DNA of 64,000 nt. Origin: UBA11986 sp031402435. GTDB lineage: Bacteria > Bacteroidota > Ignavibacteria > UBA10030 > UBA6906. Made by a program: the position numbers and the translations under genes. Under the pieces are notes generated by a model, which saw only the letters and a program-made list of their open reading frames with translations, was not told the origin of the DNA and ran no database searches. The stretch spans positions 56,478 through 120,477 of the forward strand of contig JANNSJ010000028.1 in the NCBI GenBank assembly GCA_031402435.1. Direction: 5' to 3'. Each line of letters starts with the position of its first letter. Within the stretch, counting starts at the first letter, position 1. This document shows positions 53,680 through 61,959 of this stretch, piece after piece.

Positions 53680-55780
53680 TTCCCTCCGTTGGCGGTTCGA
53701 CGTCAACACCTTTCGCTTGCTGGGTCGAGAACTCATCACTGATCGAATCACTGCCGTCTTTGAACTCGTCAAGAATTGCTACGACGCTAACTCAACCAAG
53801 GTAACGGTCGAATTCTGCGATGTGTCTTCCAATCTTCCCGATAGAAAGATCATCATACGTGACAATGGCATTGGAATGTCTTTCACAGATATTCGGGACA
53901 AGTGGATGGTTGTTGGAACGAAGAGCAAGAGAGGAACGCTTTTTTCTGATCCTCCGTTCAACAGAAGATTTGTTGGTGAAAAAGGGATTGGGAGATTTGC
54001 TGTGGATAAGCTTGGAGAGAAGCTTGTAATCAAGACAAAGCAAAAAGGTGAATCTCAATGGCTTATTGTGAAAATCAATTGGGACGAATATGATAAGAAA
54101 GCTAAGGACGAACAGCTGACGCTCTTCACGGAGATCGATAATGAGTTCAGCTATGAACCCGCTCAACCTGATGAACAAGGTACCATTCTTGAGATTTCTC
54201 TGGTCAGCGAGATATGGACTGAGATGGACATCGAACGCCTCTACAAGGAACTGACCAAAATTGTTTCACCCTTTTATCCATTGAATCCGCCGTTTGAAGT
54301 GTTTGTAAATTCGAATGAACACAAGACCTATCGCAACAAGCTGGTAAAAACTGATACAATAAAATACGCCTCACACCAAGCATCCATAGATTTTGACCCC
54401 ACAAAGAACAAGCAGGAGATTTTGAAATTTGACGATAAAACAGGCAGACTCTATACCGAATGGACAGAAATAAAATCATTCGGACCCATAAAGCTTAAAC
54501 TGTTTTATTTCAATCCAGGAGCAAAACGGAGATACTCTTCCGCCTACAAAAAAGACGACACTAGGATCGATGGGGTAAAGATATATAGGAATGGTATTAT
54601 TACTACGCCTTTTGCAGAATTCGAATCTCACCCTGATAAAAAAAGAGATATTCTTGGTATCGACAAGAGGCTGTGGCGAGACATCTTCTATAGAATCAGC
54701 ACTCGCGAAGTAATCGGGGTACTCGACATTTCCTACGAACTGAATCGCAAGATCGTGGACTCAACGAACAGGCAGGACTTCGTTGACAATCAAGAGTATC
54801 GAGACCTGAAAAGTTTTGTCATTGAACAGCTTGACGTTTTGTCTGAGATAAAAAAATATGAAAATGAGATCGAACGACTGAAGTCGAGCAGGGCTCTGGA
54901 AAAGGCAGGTCAAGACATAAAGCTCTTCAAGAAAGAAATAGAAGACATAGAGCATAGCAAGCCGGAACTTAGGAATTACCTGAAGCCGTTGAAGGAGCGA
55001 GCGGCTGAGGTCGCTATTTCGATTTCTAAAGGAGTCCGCGATCAAAAGAAATTTCAGCAAGAGGCCACGCGACGTGAAAACATCTATTTGAGCTTGATGT
55101 CTCTTCAAGAATACGCCTCGCATATTTCACACGCTGTTAGAACCTCATTAAGTAGCATCAAAGATATTGCAGAGTTTTTCAAGAACAACTTTCCCGATGC
55201 CAAATACGAGGGTTTGTTCAAAGAGTACTCGGTCATGATCTATGATGAGATGGAAAGACTAAGTAAGGTCATAGATTTTATGTTGAGCTATGCGGCGTCA
55301 AATACTGATTTTGAAGATTTCAGCGTAAAACAATTAATTGAAGATGTTCTCCTTGTCAGGTATAAAACGGTTCTGGAAAAGGAAAGAATTCGACCCATCA
55401 TAGATATCAAAGATGATGTTGTTATCAACTCTAACAAGAAGTTCTTCGAGGACATTATTCAGAATCTCGTATCGAACTCAGTAAAGGCCTTACAGGAGCA
55501 GGCGGACAAGATCATCAAATGCACCGGATATGTTGAAGACGATTATTTCATGTTTCTTTTCTCCGACAATGGGCGCGGAATAGCAGATGGAGATGAACAA
55601 AGAATATTCGAGATATACTACACTACCACTGCGGAACAAGGTGGAGCGGGGCTCGGATTGTTCATTGTCCGCACTAGAATTGAAGCGCTGAAGGGAACCG
55701 TCGAAGTTGCTGAGAGCGAATTTAAGCCAAAAGGGGCGACGTTTAAGATAACATTACCATTTAAGAAGAGCGACAAATGA
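53624..55780 (+). CDS. Dual-ATPase sensor: N-terminal MORC/Hsp90-like GHKL domain plus C-terminal histidine-kinase core
   Basis: This 718-residue protein has a GHKL ATPase at its N-terminus: N-box FELVKNCYDA (residues 46-55), DNGIGM (80-85) and GEKGIGRFA (118-126), as in MORC/MutL/Hsp90-type ATPases. A middle beta-rich region (about 150-400) and a helical coiled coil (about 400-480) follow. A histidine-kinase DHp then carries H-box SHAVRTSLSSIKD with candidate phospho-His503, and a second HATPase has NLVSNS (about 614), SDNGRGI (about 648) and GGAGLGLFIV (about 673). TTG 53624 is supported by AGGAG 7 bases upstream and has no later alternative start codon. The next gene, a receiver protein, overlaps by 4 bases (ATGA), consistent with a two-component pair. 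No signal peptide or membrane segment is visible, so the sensed signal is probably cytoplasmic. Confidence 0.9.
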   Translation: MQEASNNISTIQSEESSNSSLRWRFDVNTFRLLGRELITDRITAVFELVKNCYDANSTKVTVEFCDVSSNLPDRKIIIRDNGIGMSFTDIRDKWMVVGTKSKRGTLFSDPPFNRRFVGEKGIGRFAVDKLGEKLVIKTKQKGESQWLIVKINWDEYDKKAKDEQLTLFTEIDNEFSYEPAQPDEQGTILEISLVSEIWTEMDIERLYKELTKIVSPFYPLNPPFEVFVNSNEHKTYRNKLVKTDTIKYASHQASIDFDPTKNKQEILKFDDKTGRLYTEWTEIKSFGPIKLKLFYFNPGAKRRYSSAYKKDDTRIDGVKIYRNGIITTPFAEFESHPDKKRDILGIDKRLWRDIFYRISTREVIGVLDISYELNRKIVDSTNRQDFVDNQEYRDLKSFVIEQLDVLSEIKKYENEIERLKSSRALEKAGQDIKLFKKEIEDIEHSKPELRNYLKPLKERAAEVAISISKGVRDQKKFQQEATRRENIYLSLMSLQEYASHISHAVRTSLSSIKDIAEFFKNNFPDAKYEGLFKEYSVMIYDEMERLSKVIDFMLSYAASNTDFEDFSVKQLIEDVLLVRYKTVLEKERIRPIIDIKDDVVINSNKKFFEDIIQNLVSNSVKALQEQADKIIKCTGYVEDDYFMFLFSDNGRGIADGDEQRIFEIYYTTTAEQGGAGLGLFIVRTRIEALKGTVEVAESEFKPKGATFKITLPFKKSDK

Positions 55781-56400
55781 AATCAACTCCTGTACGAGTT
55801 ATTGTCATCCATGACGACCTGAAAGACAAAGCCCCGTTGTTGATTAGCCTGAAGGAAAAATATGGATCGGACAATGTTCTACTGTTTAAGAAATCGCAAG
55901 ATGGGCTGAACTATGTTTTGGCCAACTTATCACAAAAAATGATCGTGGTACTAGATCTTAATTTCAAGCCGGGCGAGCCTTCCGGAACTGAGGTATTTGA
56001 AGGCATCAGAGAAAAAACGGCACTTGTGTATGTTATCATTATGACCGCTAGTGATCTAAGCGCTATCAACAATGAAACTCTAATCGGGTTTATCAATAAC
56101 GATGCGCTTGCCTTTGTGCTAACCACTTCGGGGTACCCCAACATAGTAGCCCTAGTTGACAAAGCAGCACATCAGCTTGAAACAAGGGTTGATTCCGTGC
56201 TTGAGCAGTGGATAAGTAAACAGAGTTCCGAAGATCGGACAAAGCCATATCTAACAATGAAGGATGGTAGCCAGTTTAATCTTGACGAGATTTTGGACAG
56301 CATAAGACATCAAACTCACATTGGGCAAAGAATGGAAATAAACATCCTCAAGCTCGCGGTAGATTTACTTGCCCGTCAACAAGCGAGGCTCGATGGTTAA
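55777..56400 (+). CDS. Receiver-domain protein partner of the dual-ATPase kinase
   Basis: This 207-residue protein's N-terminal 120 residues form a receiver-like fold: VRVIVIHDDLKDK with acidic pair (D13-D14), candidate phospho-Asp60 in IVVLDLNFKPGEPSG, and Thr90 in VIIMTASD. The Lys normally found after the fifth strand is missing (ALAFVLTTSGYP), and the loop after the phospho-Asp is longer than usual. The C-terminal 80 residues (QLETRVDSVLEQWISKQ and MEINILKLAVDLLARQQ) are helical and of unknown type, with no DNA-binding domain recognised. It is translationally coupled to the kinase upstream and overlaps the putative protease downstream by 8 bases. It may relay the kinase signal to the effector. 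Confidence 0.82.
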   Translation: MKSTPVRVIVIHDDLKDKAPLLISLKEKYGSDNVLLFKKSQDGLNYVLANLSQKMIVVLDLNFKPGEPSGTEVFEGIREKTALVYVIIMTASDLSAINNETLIGFINNDALAFVLTTSGYPNIVALVDKAAHQLETRVDSVLEQWISKQSSEDRTKPYLTMKDGSQFNLDEILDSIRHQTHIGQRMEINILKLAVDLLARQQARLDG

Positions 56401-57016
56401 CATCCTTCTTGCGTACGACGACAATGATATGAGGTTGGGCGATTATTTCCAGAAGAGTTATGAGCACATTTCAAATTGGGTCTCCATGAATCCCGATGTT
56501 GTAGTGAACGCTTTGCGGGGATTGGATTGCACTGAACTAAATGTTAATAGTCACATTGCCACTTACAACGGAGACAGATTCATCTTCGCAGGATTGTCTC
56601 ATGGTAATGAGGATGCGTTGTGCACCTCAAATGATAACTATGCATCGCTTGCAAATTCCAGTTCATTCCATAATTCCTTTTTCTACACTTGTGCCTGTCT
56701 AACAGCCGATGTTCTGGGCGGAGATTTGATTAACAAAGGATGTCTCGTGTATATTGGCTACGATTCCGTGGTATATGTACCTGAATCTCATTTTGAGGTT
56801 TTCATCAAATGCGAGAACTTTGCCTTGGGAACATTTGTAACCAGTGGGAAGCATATCGGAGCTTGTTTCAGAGAAATGAACGAACTTTACAATGCAGAAA
56901 TTGACAAATTAGTTATTGGAAATGATATTATTGCCGCATCTTTGTTGAATGAGAGTAAGGACAGCTTAGTAATTCTGGGGGATCAAAATCTAACCATCAA
57001 CGATTTTAGAATCTAG
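56393..57016 (+). CDS. Small caspase/CHAT-like putative cysteine protease
   Basis: This 207-residue protein begins with hydrophobic strand VNILLAYDDND. It shows a His-Gly in FIFAGLSHG (His70) and a Cys in FYTCACLTADVLGG (Cys100/Cys102), followed by NKGCLVYIGYDSVVYVPE. The order hydrophobic strand-HG, then hydrophobic strand-xxAC, then GA-VIG-type strand is that of caspase-fold (CHAT/gingipain-like) proteases with a His-Cys dyad. The assignment is by motif only and moderate in strength. ATG 56393 overlaps the receiver gene stop by 8 bases and has GAGG upstream; it is preferred over the TTG at 56369. It is a candidate cell-suicide or signalling effector. Confidence 0.6.
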   Translation: MVNILLAYDDNDMRLGDYFQKSYEHISNWVSMNPDVVVNALRGLDCTELNVNSHIATYNGDRFIFAGLSHGNEDALCTSNDNYASLANSSSFHNSFFYTCACLTADVLGGDLINKGCLVYIGYDSVVYVPESHFEVFIKCENFALGTFVTSGKHIGACFREMNELYNAEIDKLVIGNDIIAASLLNESKDSLVILGDQNLTINDFRI

Positions 57017-57427
57017 TTGAATGTGGCTGATATATTTTCAAAATCAAAGCGAAGTCAAATAATGTCAAGGGTTCGAGCAACTGACTCGAAACCCGAAATC
57101 GCAGTCCGTAGATTTCTCTTTTCAAAAGGGTTTCGTTATAGGAAGAACGTCAAGTCTCTTCCGGGAAAACCAGATATTGTTTTACCAAAACATAAGACTG
57201 TAGTACAGGTTCAAGGCTGCTTCTGGCATGGTCACAAGAATTGTGAGGCCTCTACATTACCGAGGGCAGGGAAAAAGTATTGGGCAGCAAAAATTGGTTC
57301 AAATATGATAAGGGACAAGAAGAACAAACGAAATCTAAAGAGACTCGGATGGAGTGTAATCGTAGTTTGGGAATGTCAAATAAGAGAACAACTTGATAAA
57401 CGACTATCTCTCCTGCTCAAACCTTAG
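57017..57427 (+). CDS. vsr: Vsr-type very-short-patch DNA endonuclease
   Basis: This 136-residue PD-(D/E)XK-fold protein has SKSKRSQIMSRVRATDSKPE (the Vsr N-terminal helix), PGKPDIVLPKHKTVVQVQGC with the active-site Asp, CFWHGHKNC with conserved His, and WSVIVVWECQIR. All key family residues appear intact. The typical function is nicking at T:G mismatches produced by deamination of 5-methylcytosine. Here it may serve repair of sites made by the cytosine methyltransferase at 52567, or have been co-opted as the cutting subunit. The start is TTG 57017, immediately after the stop of the putative protease. Confidence 0.92.
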   Translation: MNVADIFSKSKRSQIMSRVRATDSKPEIAVRRFLFSKGFRYRKNVKSLPGKPDIVLPKHKTVVQVQGCFWHGHKNCEASTLPRAGKKYWAAKIGSNMIRDKKNKRNLKRLGWSVIVVWECQIREQLDKRLSLLLKP

Positions 57428-57450
57428 ATTATACAGACAAGGAACTTCAA

Positions 57451-59037
57451 ATGCCTCTTGACAAAGACCTCCAATCCATTCAAGAAGTACGGGACTTGTT
57501 GCAGAAAGCAAAGGCCGCACAACTCGAGTTCCGCAACTACTCTCAGGAACAGGTTGACCGCATTGTGAAGGCAATGGCCTATGCGGGCTTCGCTGATGCC
57601 GCTCGACTTGGTCGCATGGCTTCCGAAGAAACAGGATTCGGCAAGCCTGAGGACAAACAGAAGAAGAACGAGTTCGCAACCAGACGCGTGTGGGAGTCCA
57701 TAAAGGATGTAAAGACTGTCGGCGTGATTGCTGAAGATAAAGAGAAGAAAGTCATCAAGATTGGAGAACCCATGGGCGTCGTGGCAGCGCTCATCCCTTC
57801 CACCAATCCAACCTCGACGGTCATGTTCAAGTCGATCATCTCAGTGAAGGCACGCAATGCCATTGTTGCCAGTCCGCACCCGCGTGCAGTCAAATGCACG
57901 CTCGAGGCGATGAACGTTATCCGAGATGCTGCAGAGAAGGCCGGAGCGCCCAAAAACCTGATGGCGTGCCTCGCCTCCCCAACCATCGAAGGAACAAACG
58001 AACTGATGCGGCACAAGCTTACCGCCGTAATCCTCGCCACCGGCAGCAATCCGATGGTGAAAGCAGCGTATAGTTCAGGGAAGCCTGCGTATGGCGTCGG
58101 GTCGGGAAACGTCCCTGCCTTTATTGAGCGAACGGCAAACATCACCAAGGCCGTCGCCGACGTCATCTCGGGGAAGCAATTCGACTATGGTGTGCTCTGC
58201 TCAACTGAGTCGGCACTCGTGTGCGATGCACCGATCAAGAACCAGGTAGTCGAGGAATGCAAACGGCGCGGAGCGTACTTCGTTGCAGGAGAAGAAAAGG
58301 AAAAGCTCTCCCGCCTCATGTTCGATCAGCGTGGCGCCATCAACTCGGACATGGTTGGCAAGTCTCCGGTGTTCATTGCGCAAAAGGCTGGCATCACGGT
58401 TCCATCAAACACCACAGTCTTGATTGCCGAGATGCAAGGGGTCGGTCGGGAGTATCCTCTCTCACGTGAAAAGCTCTCTCCCGTCCTCTCATTCTATACC
58501 GAAGACGGCTGGCGCGATGCATGTCATCGATGTATTGAACTTCTGGAATTTGGCGGGATCGGACATTCACTCGTGATCCACTCAAAAGATAACGACATCA
58601 TCATGAAGTTCGCTCTTGAGAAGCCTGCATTCCGCATCCTCGTGAATACGCAGGCGGCACTGGGTGCCGTTGGCTATACAAACGGACTCGATCCTTCAAT
58701 GACACTCGGGCCCGGCACATGGGGCGGCTCCATTATTTCGGATAACGTTACCGCACGTCATCTCATCAACGTCAAGCGACTGGCATTTGAGACGAACCCC
58801 ATCAATCCGGAGGCTCCCGACCAGTTCATGGAGACAAAGCAGCGATCGGAGCATATCCACACTGGATCGTGGATGGATGAGATCGAAAAGCGCATCATTC
58901 TCAAAGCCGGGAATTCCCCGGTGTGGACAAAAGAAGCTCCTGCTGCCACCGAGAAGAAACCTGCTGCGTTCGGCGCAGGTCTTTCCTCAGATGATGTAGA
59001 CAGAATTGCAAGGGATTTTACAAACAAACTGAAGTAA
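57451..59037 (+). CDS. CoA-acylating aldehyde dehydrogenase (EutE/AdhE-N type) with C-terminal tail
   Basis: This 528-residue aldehyde dehydrogenase is closest to acetaldehyde dehydrogenase (acetylating), as in EutE/PduP and the N-terminus of AdhE. VGVIAEDKEKKVIKIGEPMG, VAALIPSTNPTSTVMFKSI, the catalytic Cys in FDYGVLCSTESALVCD, and NTQAALGAVGYTNGLDPSMT with GPGTWGGSIISDNVT are visible. After about residue 495 there is an Ala/Pro/Lys linker (KKPAAFGAG) and a short amphipathic helix (LSSDDVDRIARDFTNKLK). This resembles microcompartment encapsulation peptides. It restores housekeeping context after the defence-like genes. Confidence 0.85.
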   Translation: MPLDKDLQSIQEVRDLLQKAKAAQLEFRNYSQEQVDRIVKAMAYAGFADAARLGRMASEETGFGKPEDKQKKNEFATRRVWESIKDVKTVGVIAEDKEKKVIKIGEPMGVVAALIPSTNPTSTVMFKSIISVKARNAIVASPHPRAVKCTLEAMNVIRDAAEKAGAPKNLMACLASPTIEGTNELMRHKLTAVILATGSNPMVKAAYSSGKPAYGVGSGNVPAFIERTANITKAVADVISGKQFDYGVLCSTESALVCDAPIKNQVVEECKRRGAYFVAGEEKEKLSRLMFDQRGAINSDMVGKSPVFIAQKAGITVPSNTTVLIAEMQGVGREYPLSREKLSPVLSFYTEDGWRDACHRCIELLEFGGIGHSLVIHSKDNDIIMKFALEKPAFRILVNTQAALGAVGYTNGLDPSMTLGPGTWGGSIISDNVTARHLINVKRLAFETNPINPEAPDQFMETKQRSEHIHTGSWMDEIEKRIILKAGNSPVWTKEAPAATEKKPAAFGAGLSSDDVDRIARDFTNKLK

Positions 59038-59129
59038 GAAGGTAACACCATATCACATACATGAAAGTACAGAGAACATAGTTCCAGCGACAATTCATCT
59101 TCCAAAAACAACTTCAACAAGGAGGCAGC

Positions 59130-59528
59130 ATGGGTTTACTCGATAACATCGCAGGCCAGGTTCTTGGCGGTGGCGGTTCACAAAGCAATCTTCTCAACAC
59201 AGTTGTGGGATTGCTCGGCAATCAACAGTCAGGTGGCCTTTCAGGACTAGTCCAGCAGTTCGCGGGAAAAGGACTGGGCGACATAGTTAACTCCTGGGTG
59301 GGAACGGGACCGAACAAAGCGATCACGCCTGAACAGATTCAGCAAGGCCTGGGAAGCGACACAGTCAAACAGCTCGCGCAAAAGGCAGGCGTTCAACCAG
59401 ATCAGATCAGCTCCATGCTGGCCGAACATTTGCCAAACGTAATTGACAAACTTACGCCGAAGGGGCAAATCCCTCAAGGCGACATCACATCTCAGGCAAT
59501 GAATTTGCTGGGCGGCTTGTTCAAGTAG
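59130..59528 (+). CDS. YidB/DUF937-like protein
   Basis: This 132-residue Gly/Gln-rich protein begins GLLDNIAGQVLGGGGSQSNL and has GLSGLVQQFAGKGLGDIVNS, then the helical EQIQQGLGSDTVKQLAQKAG and SSMLAEHLPNVIDKLTPKG. This is typical of the YidB (DUF937) family of unknown function. A strong AAGGAGG precedes ATG 59130. It appears monocistronic, with 92 bp upstream and 265 bp downstream. Confidence 0.85.
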   Translation: MGLLDNIAGQVLGGGGSQSNLLNTVVGLLGNQQSGGLSGLVQQFAGKGLGDIVNSWVGTGPNKAITPEQIQQGLGSDTVKQLAQKAGVQPDQISSMLAEHLPNVIDKLTPKGQIPQGDITSQAMNLLGGLFK

Positions 59529-59793
59529 AGTGAGGGGTTCTCCGGCGAATCTGCAAAACAGTTCATTGGTCGGCAGCTTTGTTCTTGCACAAGGGACTAC
59601 CGAACAATGTAATCAAGCAAACGGAAATGCACTATCAGAACCGAGCGTTCCAGCGTTTCATTCTGATGCGACAAGATTCATCGCTTCACTGAAGACACGT
59701 GTGTAACCTAGGACCCATAGGCGAAGAAGAAGAGCAACAACCCTTACCCTAAACTATTCAACCATCTCTATACGAACAGAAGGAGTATTTCAC
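59529..59793. other. 265-bp intergenic region
   Basis: No gene was recognised here. The mscL ribosome site AGAAGGAG lies at the right end. No clear promoter or hairpin was found. Confidence 0.4.
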
Positions 59794-60216
59794 ATGTCCA
59801 TGATGCAAGAATTCAAAACGTTCGCTATGCGCGGCAATGTCGTAGATCTCGCCGTCGGCGTGATTATCGGCGGAGCATTCGGCAAGATTGTCAGCTCATT
59901 CGTTGGCGATGTGATCATGCCTCCCATCGGATTGCTGCTCGGCGGTGTGGATTTCAGCACCCTCGGTGTGACAATAAAGGAAGCAGTTGGAACAACACCC
60001 GCGGTCGTGATGAAATACGGGATGTTCATTAACACCGTCATCGATTTCGTCATCATTGCCTTCGTCATCTTCATGGTTATCAAAGCCATGAATTCTATGA
60101 AGAAGCAGGAACCGGCAGCCGTGGCGGCACCGACAACCAAAACTTGCCCTGAGTGCAGCATGGCAATCCCGATCAACGCAAAGCGGTGTGGGTATTGCAC
60201 GAGCGTCGTAAAGTAG
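59794..60216 (+). CDS. mscL: Large-conductance mechanosensitive channel with C-terminal zinc ribbon
   Basis: This 140-residue MscL-type channel has TM1 FAMRGNVVDLAVGVIIGGAF, then GKIVSSFVGDVIMPPIGLL, and TM2 YGMFINTVIDFVIIAFVIFM. It forms the stretch-activated pore that releases solutes on hypo-osmotic shock. The usual cytoplasmic C-terminal helix is replaced by a four-Cys zinc ribbon (CPECSMAIPINAKRCGYC). This variant ending is known in some bacteria, so it is a family trait, not damage. Confidence 0.92.
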   Translation: MSMMQEFKTFAMRGNVVDLAVGVIIGGAFGKIVSSFVGDVIMPPIGLLLGGVDFSTLGVTIKEAVGTTPAVVMKYGMFINTVIDFVIIAFVIFMVIKAMNSMKKQEPAAVAAPTTKTCPECSMAIPINAKRCGYCTSVVK

Positions 60217-60217
60217 G

Positions 60218-60281
60218 TTCAACTTGTGTTACGACAAGAGTTGAATCTTATTGGCCGATGCCCTACCTTTGTAGGACATCG
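60218..60281 (+). terminator. Two hairpins after mscL
   Basis: TTCAACTTGT (60218-60227) pairs with ACAAGAGTTGAA (60234-60245) with a 2-nt bulge and is followed by TCTTATT. A second hairpin (CGATGcCCTAC 60256-60266, GTAGGaCATCG 60271-60281) lacks a T-run. The first may terminate mscL. Confidence 0.4.
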
Positions 60282-60363
60282 AGAACGGTGAGTGCCAAAG
60301 TCCTCCCTGAAGACCGCAGCCTCAACCCCAAACATTCATCAATACTCTTGCAAATGACCAATC

Positions 60364-61887
60364 ATGACAACACCTGACAAATTCATCGAGCACATAAAGC
60401 GAGGTTATTCATCCAAGGGGATGGCAGCAGCGCTTGGGTCGGCGATGCTTCGTGGAGAAGTGCTCAAGGGTGTACTTGTCAACGCGCCGCTGAGAACATT
60501 CAATCGACACGGTTTGATTGCCGGAGCGACCGGCACGGGAAAAACCAAAACCCTGCAACGGCTTGCCGAGTCGCTTTCGAAAGCGGGTGTGCCCGTCCTC
60601 CTGATGGATGTCAAAGGCGACCTGAGCGGGCTCTCACAGGCAGGTCAACCAAATCCGAAAACTGATGAACGTCACGCCAGGATCGGACTCCAGTGGAACC
60701 CCGAAAGGTTTCCTGTCGAGTTCATGACGATTTCCGACGAGAAAGGCGTCAGGCTCAGAGCCACCGTGTCGGAGTTCGGCCCTGTTCTTTTTTCAAAGAT
60801 CCTGGAATTGAACGAAACTCAAGCAAGCGTGGTCTCCATGCTTTTTAAGTATTGCGATGACAAGGCTCTTCCCCTGCTTGACCTGAAAGATTTCAAAAAA
60901 GCCCTTCAGTTTGTAACAAACGACGGGAAAAAGGAAGTCGAGGCAGAGTATGGCAGAATCAGCACCGCAACGACCGGCCTGATCATACGGAAGATTGTGG
61001 AGTTGGAACAACAGGGTGCGGACGTGTTCTTTGGTGAGCGTTCATTTGATGTCGATGATTTCCTGAAGATTGATGACCGTGGCTACGGCACAATCCATAT
61101 GTTGTGCCTGACGGACATGCAGAGCAAGCCCAAGTTGTTCTCCACGTTCATGCTGTGCTTGCTTGCCGAAATCTACGCAACGTTCCCGGAAGAGGGCGAT
61201 CTGGAGCAGCCGAAATTGGTGATATTCATCGACGAGGCACATTTGATTTTCAACGAGGCATCCAAAGGATTGTTGGACCAGTTGGAAACAATCATCAAAC
61301 TGATCCGATCCAAAGGCATCGGTGTGTTTTTCTGCACGCAGTCTCCCATGGATATACCTCCGGCAATCCTGGGGCAACTCGGGATGAAGATTCAACATGC
61401 GCTCAGAGCATTTACCGCCCAGGACCGAAAAGCAATCAAACTCGCGTCCGAGAATTACCCCGAAACGGAATTCTATGAAACGGATGAAGTGCTCACCTCC
61501 ATGGGTATTGGCGAAGCGCTTGTCACCTGTCTGAACGAACAGGGTATCCCCACTCCTCTCGTCCACACCATGATGTGCGCACCTGAGTCGAGGATGGCTG
61601 CAATTTCGGACGCGGAATTGGATGCGATGGTGTCATCGTCATCTCTCGTCAGGAAATATGGTGAGGAGATTAACAGGGAGAGTGCCTATGAAATCCTTGC
61701 GGCGAAGCTCGCCGCGGCGAATACTTCAACCACTGACCAGGCACAAGCGAGATCCCCAAAACCTGAGAAGTCTACGTTTGAGAAAGTGATTGATGACCCT
61801 CTTACACGCCAGGTCGGACGTACTGTTGCACGAGAGCTCACGAGGGGTTTACTCGGAATCCTCGGATTCGGTGGCCGAAGAAGATGA
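60364..61887 (+). CDS. HerA/FtsK-like ATPase of the DUF853 (YjgR) family
   Basis: This 507-residue P-loop ATPase has Walker A RHGLIAGATGTGKTKTLQRL, VLLMDVKGDLSGLSQ, Walker B KLVIFIDEAHLIFNEA, and GVFFCTQSPMDIPPAILGQL with a Gln-rich sensor. These define the DUF853 family, which is widespread but of unclear function, possibly in DNA translocation. The C-terminus is low-complexity (SPKPEKSTFEKVID) and ends GLLGILGFGGRRR. It has 147 bp upstream of its ATG and is probably expressed alone. Confidence 0.9.
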   Translation: MTTPDKFIEHIKRGYSSKGMAAALGSAMLRGEVLKGVLVNAPLRTFNRHGLIAGATGTGKTKTLQRLAESLSKAGVPVLLMDVKGDLSGLSQAGQPNPKTDERHARIGLQWNPERFPVEFMTISDEKGVRLRATVSEFGPVLFSKILELNETQASVVSMLFKYCDDKALPLLDLKDFKKALQFVTNDGKKEVEAEYGRISTATTGLIIRKIVELEQQGADVFFGERSFDVDDFLKIDDRGYGTIHMLCLTDMQSKPKLFSTFMLCLLAEIYATFPEEGDLEQPKLVIFIDEAHLIFNEASKGLLDQLETIIKLIRSKGIGVFFCTQSPMDIPPAILGQLGMKIQHALRAFTAQDRKAIKLASENYPETEFYETDEVLTSMGIGEALVTCLNEQGIPTPLVHTMMCAPESRMAAISDAELDAMVSSSSLVRKYGEEINRESAYEILAAKLAAANTSTTDQAQARSPKPEKSTFEKVIDDPLTRQVGRTVARELTRGLLGILGFGGRRR

Positions 61888-61959
61888 AGAATTTCAGATG
61901 TTCTTGTCAGTACATGTGTTCCACGCAGAATAAACAAATACCAACATTGAGGTACCCAA

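Noticed and set aside
52567..57427. Ordinary housekeeping Dcm-Vsr pair
   Set aside because: A simple methylase-repair pair would not explain three intervening, overlapping genes with kinase, receiver and protease-like motifs. It remains an alternative for the two end genes alone.
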